Positions 16,102-23,172 of a DNA stretch of 28,028 nt are shown here, piece by piece. Made by a program: the position numbers and the translations under genes. Below the pieces are notes generated by a model, which worked only from the letters and a program-made list of their open reading frames with translations, ran no database searches and was not told the DNA's origin. Within the stretch, counting starts at the first letter, position 1; every line of letters starts with the position of its first letter. Source of the DNA: DATGKD01 sp035294855 (GTDB lineage Bacteria; Actinomycetota; Acidimicrobiia; Acidimicrobiales; UBA8190); NCBI GenBank assembly GCA_035294855.1, contig DATGKD010000056.1, forward strand, positions 1 through 28,028, written 5' to 3'.

Positions 16102-16734
16102 TCATCTGCTGCCAGCGTACAGACCCAGCCGGAGAATGCAACGGATGGCCGCGTCGGGGACGAGGAATTGCACCGAACGCCCGTCGGCGAGGCGTTGCCG
16201 GAGTTGGCTGGAGGAGATGTCCAGGCGCGGGATGCGCACCCGTTCGACCTTCCAGCCGGCGGGGTCGGCGTCGGCGTCCAGGCCCGCGCGCTCGACGACC
16301 ACGAGCGTTACCGCGTCGCGCACTTCGCCGACCCGCTGCCAGGAGTCGAGGTCGGCGGCAACGTCCGCGCCGACGATGAGATACAGCGCGACATCGGGGT
16401 CGACGGCGGCGAGCTCGCGGACGGAGTCCGCCGTGTAGCTCGGCCCGGGGCGCTCGATCTCGAGCCGCGACGCTTCGAGCCCTTCGATCCCCTCGACCGC
16501 GGCCCGCACGACCTCGTAGCGGTCCTCCGCCCGGGTGACGGCCCGCGTGCCGACCTTCTGCCAGGGCTGGCCGGCCACCACGAACAGGACGCGGTCGAGC
16601 TCGAGTGCCTGTCGTGCCCACGTGGCGGCGACCAGATGGCCGACGTGGACGGGGTCGAAGGTGCCCCCGAATACCCCCACCCGCTTCCGATGTGCCCTGC
16701 CGGGCCCGGCTTCGTCCCCTCTCCCGCCGTCCAC
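16102..16734 (-). CDS. nadD: Nicotinate-nucleotide adenylyltransferase
   Basis: Transfers AMP from ATP to nicotinate mononucleotide in NAD synthesis. The 210 residues carry the nucleotidyltransferase motif GGTFDPVHVGHL at about 23-34, VLFVVAGQPWQK, TRAEDRYEVVRAAV, the PSYTADSVREL strip, YLIVGADVAADLDSW and the C-terminal ISSSQLRQRL motif. The GTG at 16734 is the furthest start; a GTG immediately before GVFGGTF is also possible and would remove 18 residues. The upstream 41 bp are shared with the divergent DAHP synthase gene. In many actinobacteria nadD sits with proA and rsfS; here it keeps rsfS but is separated from proA by about 6.5 kb. Confidence 0.95.
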   Translation of the reverse strand: MDGGRGDEAGPGRAHRKRVGVFGGTFDPVHVGHLVAATWARQALELDRVLFVVAGQPWQKVGTRAVTRAEDRYEVVRAAVEGIEGLEASRLEIERPGPSYTADSVRELAAVDPDVALYLIVGADVAADLDSWQRVGEVRDAVTLVVVERAGLDADADPAGWKVERVRIPRLDISSSQLRQRLADGRSVQFLVPDAAIRCILRLGLYAGSR

Positions 16735-16761
16735 CGTCCCCGAGCGTACGCGGCGAGCCTT

Positions 16762-16767
16762 TAACCT
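16762..16767 (+). promoter_or_regulatory. Candidate -10 box giving a leaderless DAHP synthase transcript
   Basis: TAACCT matches TANNNT and ends eight bases before the GTG at 16776. With normal -10 to start spacing, transcription would begin at about 16774-16776, on or next to the start codon. No ribosome site precedes that GTG, which fits leaderless translation, common in actinobacteria. No good -35 is visible. Confidence 0.45.
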
Positions 16768-16775
16768 GGTGCGCC

Positions 16776-18119
16776 GTGAGCCCGCCCGAATGGAGCCCGC
16801 AGCGCTGGCGCGAGCACCACGCCGCCCAGCAACCCGTCTGGCCCGACGAAGACGGGCTCGAACACGTCATGAAGGAACTCGCCGCGCTGCCCCCGCTCGT
16901 GTTCGCGGGCGAGGCCCGCCACCTCGTGAGCTCGCTCGGGGACGTGGCGCAGGGACAGGCCTTTCTGCTGCAGGCGGGTGACTGCGCCGAGTCGTTCTCG
17001 GAGTTCTCGGCCGACGGCATCCGGGACAAGCTCAAGGTCATCCTCCAGATGGCCGTGGTGCTCACCTACGGGGCGGGCGTCCCGGTGGTGAAGGTGGGGC
17101 GCATCGCCGGGCAGTTCGCCAAGCCTCGCACGGCGTCCACCGAGAAGGTGGGCGACGTCGAGCTCGACGTCTTCCGCGGCCACATGGTCAACGACGACGC
17201 TCCCCATGCCGCAGCCCGCGTGCCCGACGCCCGACGACTCGTCGCCGCCTACCACCAGTCGGCGTCGACGCTCAACCTGCTGCGGGCGTTCACGAAGGGC
17301 GGCTTCGCGGACCTGTCCCAAATGCACCTCTGGAACCAGCAGTTCGTGGCGACGAGCGACGAAGGGCGCCGCTACGAGCAGATCGCGTCGGAGATCGACC
17401 GCGCGCTGCGCTTCATGAGGGCGTGTGGCATCGAGCTCGGCGGTGAGGAGTCGCTGCACCAGGTCGACTTCTACACGAGCCACGACGCGCTCATCCTCGG
17501 GTACGAAGAGGCGCTCACCCGGCGCGACTCGCTCACCGGCGACTGGTACGACTGCTCTGCCCACATGCTCTGGGTGGGCGAGCGCACGCGCCAGCTCGAC
17601 GGCGCGCACGTCGACTTCCTGTCGGGGATCCACAATCCCGTCGGCTGCAAGGTCGGCCCCCACGTCACGACCGACGAGTTGCTCGAGCTGTGCGACGCGC
17701 TCGACCCCGATCGCCGGCCGGGACGCCTGACGCTCATCACCCGCATGGGGGCTTCCGCCGTGGCGGAAGCGCTGCCACCGCTTCTCGAGGCGGTGGCGGC
17801 CTCGGGTCACCCCGTGGTCTGGGCGTGCGACCCCATGCACGGGAACACCTTCGTCAGCGACGGGCGCAAGACCCGCCGATTCGACGACATCCTGGCCGAG
17901 CTGCGCGGGTTCTTCGACGCCCACCGGCGCGTGGGCACGTGGCCGGGCGGCGTCCACCTCGAGCTCACTGGCGACGACGTCACCGAATGCCTCGGTGGCG
18001 ACGGCGACATCGCCGAGAACCAGTTGCACGAGCGCTACACGACGACGTGCGACCCGCGACTCAACGCCCGCCAGGCCATCGACTTGGCGTTTCGCGTCGC
18101 GGAGATGCTGCGCACCTGA
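16776..18119 (+). CDS. aroG: Class II 3-deoxy-7-phosphoheptulonate (DAHP) synthase
   Basis: First enzyme of the shikimate pathway, joining phosphoenolpyruvate and erythrose 4-phosphate. From the GTG at 16776 it has 447 residues, normal for class II (plant/actinobacterial) enzymes. It opens PPEWSPQRWREHHAAQQP and shows FLLQAGDCAESF with metal ligand Cys70, VVKVGRIAGQFAKPR, the FRGHMVN strip, TSHDALILGYEEALTR, the AHMLWVGERTRQLDGAHVDF segment, GIHNPVGCKVGP, WACDPMHGN and ELTGDDVTECLGG. The longer open frame upstream has no homology. It runs divergently from nadD and seems to be transcribed alone; the next plus-strand gene starts 251 bp later. Confidence 0.95.
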   Translation: MSPPEWSPQRWREHHAAQQPVWPDEDGLEHVMKELAALPPLVFAGEARHLVSSLGDVAQGQAFLLQAGDCAESFSEFSADGIRDKLKVILQMAVVLTYGAGVPVVKVGRIAGQFAKPRTASTEKVGDVELDVFRGHMVNDDAPHAAARVPDARRLVAAYHQSASTLNLLRAFTKGGFADLSQMHLWNQQFVATSDEGRRYEQIASEIDRALRFMRACGIELGGEESLHQVDFYTSHDALILGYEEALTRRDSLTGDWYDCSAHMLWVGERTRQLDGAHVDFLSGIHNPVGCKVGPHVTTDELLELCDALDPDRRPGRLTLITRMGASAVAEALPPLLEAVAASGHPVVWACDPMHGNTFVSDGRKTRRFDDILAELRGFFDAHRRVGTWPGGVHLELTGDDVTECLGGDGDIAENQLHERYTTTCDPRLNARQAIDLAFRVAEMLRT

Positions 18120-18120
18120 G

Positions 18121-18134
18121 CCGTCGCCCGACGG
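18121..18134 (+). terminator. Possible hairpin after the DAHP synthase gene
   Basis: CCGTCGCCCGACGG starts two bases after the TGA stop and can fold with five-base arms and a four-base loop. No T-run follows, so intrinsic termination is doubtful. Confidence 0.3.
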
Positions 18135-18370
18135 GGACAGCCACCTCGACGCGCCCCCGATTCGACGCGTAGGTGCAGGTGAGCGGGGCGACGACAACGG
18201 TGATTGCTTTCGTTACCCGCGGCCGGGGAAAATGGCAGTCCAATTCGCGTAGACGCGCGTTACGGGTCACCGGCGCAGAGGGCGCACGTTGGCCGTCCGC
18301 GGTCGACGTCGCAGCAATCGGCCTTTCGCTACCACGACCTGCTTCGCACTCACTTTCTGCATACAACGCC
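18135..18370 (+). promoter_or_regulatory. Upstream region of the repeat-lysozyme gene, candidate promoter at 18204-18233
   Basis: This is the largest non-coding stretch of the window and is slightly less GC-rich than its surroundings. TTGCTT (18204-18209) and GAAAAT (18228-18233), 18 bp apart, could be a -35/-10 pair and would give a leader of about 130 nt. I looked for a riboswitch, since c-di-AMP riboswitches often precede actinobacterial wall hydrolases, but could not recognise a consensus. No convincing ribosome site precedes the ATG at 18371. Confidence 0.3.
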
Positions 18371-20005
18371 ATGGCAGCACTTCCCCACTTCCCTGCGGGC
18401 GCGAGCTCGGTGCGGCGCGCGGTGAGCGCGGCGCTGCGCTTCGCCGTGGTGGCGACGCTGATCCTGGCCGCCATGGTCACGTCCGCCACGCCGGCGAGCT
18501 CCGGCGACGCTCGGCCACGCGTGCGGCATGCGGCGCTCACGTCCTCCCAGTCCGTCCCCGCGTACTGGACCGTGGCCTCGGACGGCGGGGTGTTCGCCTT
18601 CGGCGGCCTGCCTTTCTACGGCTCGATGGGCGGCGTCCCCCTGAACCAACCGATGGTGGGCATCGCCCCCACGACCGACCTGTTCGGCGCGGACGGCAAG
18701 GGCTACTGGACCGTGGCGTCGGACGGCGGCGTGTTCTCGTTCGGCAGTGCACGGTTCCACGGTTCCATGGGGGGCACCCCGCTCAACCGTCCGATGGTGG
18801 GCATCGCGGCAGATCCGGCCACCGGCGGGTACTGGACCGTGGCGTCCGACGGCGGGGTGTTCGCCTTCGACGCGCCGTTCTTCGGGTCGATGGGCTCGGT
18901 GGTCCTGAACCGTCCGATCGTCGCCATGGCGAGCACCCCCGACGGCGGGGGTTACTGGCTCTTTGCGTCCGATGGTGGAGTGTTCGCGTTCGGGGACGCG
19001 CCATTCCACGGGTCGATGGGGTCCACACCTCTCGTGCGGCCCGTCGTGGGCGCGGCCGCACCGGACGGCGGCGGCTACTGGATGGTGGCGTCCGACGGCG
19101 GGATCTTCGCCTTCGGAGACGCCGGGTACTTCGGCTCGCTCGGCGGGCACGCGCTGTCTCGCCCCGTCGCGGCCATGGCGGCGGCTGACCCTGGGGGGTA
19201 CTGGCTGACCGACACCAACGGCGCGGTCACCTCATTCGGCGACGCCGGCTACTTCGGTTCCGCGCCGCAGCAGCTGGCACGGCCCATGGTGGCCATGGCC
19301 GACGGCCCCGCGTCGGGCTCGGCCGTCGGCGGCGGCGTCTACCCGTCCGGCTCGTACGGCTACGACGTGTCGGTGTTCCAGGAGAACCCTCCCAGCTGCA
19401 ACATGGCCCTGCCGTCGGGCCACACGATCGGCATCGTCCAGTCCACCGGGGACGGAGGCGGGGCCCCGAACCCGTGTCTCTCCCAAGAGGCCCACTGGGC
19501 GGGCGCGGGGCTCAACCTGTACGTCTACATGGTGGGGTGGTCAGGTGGCTCGCCCCCCGGTGAGCCGGGTTGCGGCGGCACCTACGCCACGCAGTGCGAC
19601 TTCGGCTACGAGTCGACGCTCCAGTCGTTCCAGTACGCCCAGCGGACCGGGGTGAACCCCCTCGTCACGTGGTGGCTGGACATCGAGCCCGACCCGAGCT
19701 GGTCGTCGGACACCCAGGCGAACGCCGCAACCGTGCAGGGCGGGATCAACGCGCTGCGGGACCAGGGTGTGAACAACGTCGGCGTGTACACGAGCCCCGG
19801 GACGTGGAACGGCATCGTCGGCAATTACCAGCCCGCGGTGCCCACATGGATCGCGTGGTGGACGAACGACGGCCCGGGCAATTGCGCCAACATCCGGTCG
19901 TACGCGTCTGCGCACAACGACCGGTTGCCCACCGGCCCGGTGTGGGTCACGCAGTACACCGACCAGGCGAACGGCCAGAGCCTCGACGGTGACTATGCCT
20001 GTTGA
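18371..20005 (+). CDS. Secreted protein with six propeller-like repeats and a C-terminal GH25-like lysozyme domain
   Basis: Predicted exported 544-residue protein. From the ATG at 18371 there is a signal peptide: Arg15-Arg16, a hydrophobic core at about 19-38, and likely cleavage near 42. Residues 65-317 hold six units of 41-47 residues beginning YWxVASDGGVFAFG and ending near LNRPMVGIA, likely a beta-propeller or similar fold; unit 6 is the most divergent. The C-terminal domain (about 330-544) resembles GH25 lysozymes: GYDVSVFQ with Asp332, WWLDIEPDPSW with the candidate catalytic pair Asp437 and Glu439, GVYTSPGTW, PTWIAWW and WVTQYTD. It probably binds and cuts cell-wall glycan outside the cell; activity is inferred, not shown. 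The last codons belong to an 18-bp tandem repeat and overlap the convergent phosphatase gene by 13 bp. Confidence 0.85.
   Translation: MAALPHFPAGASSVRRAVSAALRFAVVATLILAAMVTSATPASSGDARPRVRHAALTSSQSVPAYWTVASDGGVFAFGGLPFYGSMGGVPLNQPMVGIAPTTDLFGADGKGYWTVASDGGVFSFGSARFHGSMGGTPLNRPMVGIAADPATGGYWTVASDGGVFAFDAPFFGSMGSVVLNRPIVAMASTPDGGGYWLFASDGGVFAFGDAPFHGSMGSTPLVRPVVGAAAPDGGGYWMVASDGGIFAFGDAGYFGSLGGHALSRPVAAMAAADPGGYWLTDTNGAVTSFGDAGYFGSAPQQLARPMVAMADGPASGSAVGGGVYPSGSYGYDVSVFQENPPSCNMALPSGHTIGIVQSTGDGGGAPNPCLSQEAHWAGAGLNLYVYMVGWSGGSPPGEPGCGGTYATQCDFGYESTLQSFQYAQRTGVNPLVTWWLDIEPDPSWSSDTQANAATVQGGINALRDQGVNNVGVYTSPGTWNGIVGNYQPAVPTWIAWWTNDGPGNCANIRSYASAHNDRLPTGPVWVTQYTDQANGQSLDGDYAC
18563..19321 (+). repeat. 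Six in-frame protein repeats of about 41-47 codons
   Basis: Unit starts, by protein residue of the exported lysozyme-like protein: 65, 112, 154, 195, 236 and 277. Each begins Tyr-Trp, followed by SDGG and a FG turn, an F/Y-GS turn and an RP or QP step before a small-residue strand. Units 1 and 2 are longer because of a loop at their ends. DNA identity between units is partial, so these are old protein repeats and not a fresh DNA duplication. Confidence 0.9.
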
Positions 20006-20041
20006 GGTGACTGGGCCTGTTGAGGTGACTGGGCCTGTTGA
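19988..20041. repeat. 18-bp tandem repeat, three copies, across a convergent gene end
   Basis: Units are 19988-20005 (ggtgactatgcctgttga), 20006-20023 and 20024-20041 (both ggtgactgggcctgttga). Unit 1 is the last five codons plus stop of the lysozyme gene, encoding GDYAC. Units 2 and 3 repeat it after the stop. On the minus strand the same DNA encodes the QQAQSP-repeat tail of the phosphatase. The two downstream copies are identical to each other and differ from unit 1 at two bases. Confidence 0.95.
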
Positions 20042-20736
20042 GGCCCCCGGCTCTCCCTGTCGAGCACGCGCAGGTGCGCGGCGTCGTTGTAGCGCACGAG
20101 CCGCCAACCGAAGGGACCCAGCTCCCACTCGGTGAGCGACGTGTAGTCCGTCGGCAAGCGCAGGCGGCCGCGGTGCGCGGCCACCGGCAGGAACCTCAGC
20201 ATGGTGGCCTCGATGACCCCGCCGTGGCACACCACCACGACCAGGCCTCCCTGGTGAGCATGCGCCAGACGCTCCACGGCGGCCGAGGCCCGGGTCACGA
20301 AGCCGGTCCAGCTCTCTCCGCCCGGTGCGACGAGCGCGTCGGGGTCCTCGTCCCAGTCGGGCTCGCCGTAGGTCGTGCGGAACTCGTCCCACGACAGGCC
20401 GTCGGCGTCGCCGGGATGGAGCTCACACAGGTCGCAGTCGGTCGCGGCGAGCTGGCCGCCCACACCAGGAGCGATGATCGATGCGGTCTCGCGCGCCCGG
20501 GCGAGCACGCTGGCGTACAACCCATCTGTCCCCGCCAGCTCGCTGGTCTCGAGCAGCCGCGTGCACAGCGCGGACGCCTCGAGCCGTCCCCGGGGCGACA
20601 ACCCGGTGCATCCGGTGTGACCGCCCACGACTCCCGCCACGTTGCACGCCGACTCGCCGTGGCGGATGAGGACGACGCGGGTGGCTTCGGTGTCCGGCGG
20701 TGGCGTCGTGCGGACCCCCGGCGGCGGTCCGCTCAC
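19993..20736 (-). CDS. Histidine phosphatase family protein (phosphoglycerate mutase-like)
   Basis: Acid-phosphatase or mutase-fold enzyme of 247 residues. The catalytic RHG is at 25-27 (VLIRHGES, phospho-acceptor His26), a second Arg lies in YASVLARARETA, and the second catalytic His171 is in VVVCHGG. The GTG at 20736 overlaps the VWA gene stop by four bases (GTGA). Substrate is unknown: this family includes mutases, sugar-phosphate phosphatases and cobalamin-pathway enzymes. In mycobacteria a member (glucosyl-3-phosphoglycerate phosphatase) lies next to nadD and rsfS, so that function is possible but unproven. The last 15 residues are a QQAQSP repeat made by the 18-bp tandem repeat; the TAG stop falls inside the convergent lysozyme gene. 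Confidence 0.88.
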   Translation of the reverse strand: MSGPPPGVRTTPPPDTEATRVVLIRHGESACNVAGVVGGHTGCTGLSPRGRLEASALCTRLLETSELAGTDGLYASVLARARETASIIAPGVGGQLAATDCDLCELHPGDADGLSWDEFRTTYGEPDWDEDPDALVAPGGESWTGFVTRASAAVERLAHAHQGGLVVVVCHGGVIEATMLRFLPVAAHRGRLRLPTDYTSLTEWELGPFGWRLVRYNDAAHLRVLDRESRGPQQAQSPQQAQSPQQA

Positions 20737-22163
20737 GCCAGCTCTGCCACGAAGGTCTCGAGCTGACGCAGGTTGCGGCATTCGAAGACGTCGTCGCAGT
20801 GCACGGCGTACTCGCCCAGGATGGAATCGCCGGTACCCCAGTAGGCGCGGGGCTCGGGGTTGAGCCAGTAGACGTGGCGGGCGCGGTGGCGTATCTCCTG
20901 CACCACCCAGGCCTGCGAGGCGTGGTAGTTGTTCCGGGCGTCGCCCAACAGCAGCACGCTCGTGCGCGGGGTGATCTCCTCGCCCCACCGTTCGAAGAAC
21001 ACCGACAGGGCGTGCCCGTAGTCCGAGTGCCCGTCCACCCACACCACGTCCGCCTCGGTGTTGATCCGGTGGATGGCCTCGGTGACGTCCTCCACGCCTT
21101 CGAAGAACCGGGTCACCTCGTCGATTCCGTCGATGAACACGAAGCTGCGCACCTTCGAGAACTGGGAGCTGATGGCATGCACCAGGTGCAGTGTGAACCG
21201 GGCGAAGGCAGCCACCGACCCGGAGATGTCCGCGATCACGATGATCTCGGGCTTGGCGGGACGCGGGTAGCGGAACTTGGGGTCGACCGGAACGCCGCCC
21301 GTCGACAGCGAATGGCGCACCGTGGAACGGAAGTCGAGCGGCCCTTTCCGCCCGTGGCGCCTCTTGCGCGCCAGGCGCACGGCCAGCTTACGGGTGAGCG
21401 GGTGGATGGCCCGGCGCAAAGACGCCAGCTCGTCACGCGTCGCGTGCATGAAGTCGATCTCTTCGGGCAGAGGCTTCCGCAACGAGCGGGCGAGCGCTTC
21501 GCTGCCCCGGTCGGCGACGAGCCTTCTGCGGATCTCGTCTTCGAGCTCCTTGCGCAGCCGGTCGAGACGCGCTGTGAACTCGTCGCGGGCCAGGCGCTCC
21601 TCGAGCGGCGTCCACGCTTCTTCAGGCGCAGCGGCACGGGCGCTCTCCATGAGGCGCGCCATGAGGCCGTCCAAGTCGAGGTTCCGAAGGGTTCGGTACA
21701 GGTAGTACGTGCCGCCCACCGGGCGCCCCGGCTCCATCCCCGCGTAGCGGCTCACCGCCTGGCGGGCGAGCGCGGCGACCTGGGCGTCGTTGGCCGACAA
21801 CAGCGCGCGGAACAGCATCTCGGCGAGCTCCTCGGCCGACAACGGGTCACCGCCACCGCCGTGGTGGGCGGCGCCCGGGCGCGTTTCGCCGTCGGCCTGT
21901 TGGTCGGCCGAGGACGCGGCGGGCTCGTCGTCGATGTCGTACTCCGGGCCGCGCAGCGAGAAGTACACCTCGAACGCCGTCTCGAACGCCTTCCAGTGCG
22001 AGGACGACTTGACGAGCGTGGCGCCCAACGCGTACTTGAGGGCTTCGCGGTCCTCCAGGGGGATGTGGTGGACGGCTTCAGCCGCGTCGAGCGACTCGGT
22101 GAGCGACACCGGGAGCCCCGCGGCCCGCAACTCGCCGACGAAGCCGGCCAGGACGTCGAGCAC
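20733..22163 (-). CDS. VWA domain protein, CoxE-like
   Basis: Cytosolic-looking protein of 476 residues with no signal peptide. The N-terminal half is helical and charged (FVGELRAAGLPVSLTESLDAAEA), with a low-complexity stretch at about 76-106. The C-terminal von Willebrand A domain (about 305-476) has the metal-site motif DISGS at 312-316 and a later HSDYGHAL strip. Such CoxE-like VWA proteins pair with MoxR ATPases and are thought to help metal-cofactor insertion or remodel protein complexes; the best-known example serves CO dehydrogenase. No CO dehydrogenase gene is present. The GTG at 22163 is nine bases after moxR, with GAGGA upstream, and the stop overlaps the phosphatase start. Confidence 0.88.
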   Translation of the reverse strand: MLDVLAGFVGELRAAGLPVSLTESLDAAEAVHHIPLEDREALKYALGATLVKSSSHWKAFETAFEVYFSLRGPEYDIDDEPAASSADQQADGETRPGAAHHGGGGDPLSAEELAEMLFRALLSANDAQVAALARQAVSRYAGMEPGRPVGGTYYLYRTLRNLDLDGLMARLMESARAAAPEEAWTPLEERLARDEFTARLDRLRKELEDEIRRRLVADRGSEALARSLRKPLPEEIDFMHATRDELASLRRAIHPLTRKLAVRLARKRRHGRKGPLDFRSTVRHSLSTGGVPVDPKFRYPRPAKPEIIVIADISGSVAAFARFTLHLVHAISSQFSKVRSFVFIDGIDEVTRFFEGVEDVTEAIHRINTEADVVWVDGHSDYGHALSVFFERWGEEITPRTSVLLLGDARNNYHASQAWVVQEIRHRARHVYWLNPEPRAYWGTGDSILGEYAVHCDDVFECRNLRQLETFVAELA

Positions 22164-22172
22164 GGCTCGTCC

Positions 22173-23171
22173 TCAGACCTTGCCCTCCTCGCCGACGGCC
22201 AGCTCCTTGGCCGCGCGTTCGAGGTCGCTCCGGTACTTGAGCAGCACGTGCAGCGTGGCCTTGGCCTGCTCGGCGTCGACCTGCTCGACGCCCAGCACCA
22301 CGAGCGTGCGGGCCCAGTCGAGGGTCTCCGACACCGACGGGTACTTCTTCAACTCGAGCGTGCGCAGGGAGCGCACGATCCTCGCCACCTGATCAGCGAG
22401 CTCTTCGGTGATCCCCGGGACGCGCGCTTGCACGATCTCGCGCTCGCGCTCGAGCGTCGGATAGTCGAGGTGCAGGTACAGACAACGCCGCTTCAGGGCC
22501 TCGGAGAGCTCACGGGTGTTGTTGGACGTCAGGAACACGAGCGGGATCCGCACGGCGCGCACCGTGCCCAGCTCGGGGATGGACACCTGGTACTCCGACA
22601 GCACTTCGAGCAACAGCGCTTCGGTCTCGAGCTCCACCCGGTCGACCTCGTCCACGAGGAGCACGACGGGCTCGGGGGACCGGATCGCCTCGAGCAGCGG
22701 CCGGGTGAGCAGGAAGTCCTCGGAGAAGATGTCCTCCTCGAGCTCCTGCCACGTCGCCCCTGCCGACCCGTCACCCGCGGCCTCGTGGCCGTCGTGGGCC
22801 AGCTCGGTGGTGACGCGCTGCGCCTGGATGCGCAGCAGTTGCTTCTTGTAGTTCCACTCGTACAGGGCTTTGGACTCGTCGAGGCCCTCGTAGCAATGCA
22901 GGCGGATGAGGCGGCTGCCGGTGACCCGGGCCACCGACTTGGCGAGCTCCGTCTTGCCCGTGCCCGCCGGCCCCTCGACGAGGACCGGCTTGGCGAGGCG
23001 GTCAGCAAGGTGCACGACACCCGCGATGCCGTCGTCGGCGAGGTAGCCGACGGACGCCAGCCGCTCGCGCACGTCGCTCACCGAGGCGAACAGGGGTGGC
23101 CCCGGCTCTGCGAACCCGAGGGGACCGAGCGTGGCGTCCGTCACCGCGGCACCATCTCCGTCCTGGGGCAC
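22173..23171 (-). CDS. MoxR-family AAA+ ATPase
   Basis: Chaperone-like AAA+ ATPase of 332 residues. Walker A is GPAGTGKT at 67-74, Walker B is VVLLVDEVD at 169-177, the sensor-1 Asn lies in TSNN (215-218), and ALKRRCLYL at about 225-233 holds the arginine finger. A charged insertion (about 122-150) carries HDGHEAAGDGSAGATW. It is closest in style to the CoxD-like MoxR group and is followed directly by a CoxE-like VWA gene, the usual partner. The GTG at 23171 lies one base after the proA stop, so it is almost surely cotranscribed with proline genes although no functional link is known. The client protein is not identifiable from this window. Confidence 0.92.
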   Translation of the reverse strand: MPQDGDGAAVTDATLGPLGFAEPGPPLFASVSDVRERLASVGYLADDGIAGVVHLADRLAKPVLVEGPAGTGKTELAKSVARVTGSRLIRLHCYEGLDESKALYEWNYKKQLLRIQAQRVTTELAHDGHEAAGDGSAGATWQELEEDIFSEDFLLTRPLLEAIRSPEPVVLLVDEVDRVELETEALLLEVLSEYQVSIPELGTVRAVRIPLVFLTSNNTRELSEALKRRCLYLHLDYPTLEREREIVQARVPGITEELADQVARIVRSLRTLELKKYPSVSETLDWARTLVVLGVEQVDAEQAKATLHVLLKYRSDLERAAKELAVGEEGKV

Positions 23172-23172
23172 G

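Noticed and set aside
18135..18370. Possible c-di-AMP (ydaO-type) riboswitch before the lysozyme-like gene
   Set aside because: Context is suggestive, but I could not match the conserved core blocks; a covariance-model search would be needed.
19988..20041. CRISPR-like array
   Set aside because: The 18-bp units are directly abutting with no spacers, and there are no cas genes; it is a tandem repeat within coding DNA.
20733..23171. MoxR-VWA pair as a new anti-phage defence system
   Set aside because: No nuclease, effector or other defence gene is nearby, and the pair is the known CoxD/CoxE-like type embedded in a metabolic operon.
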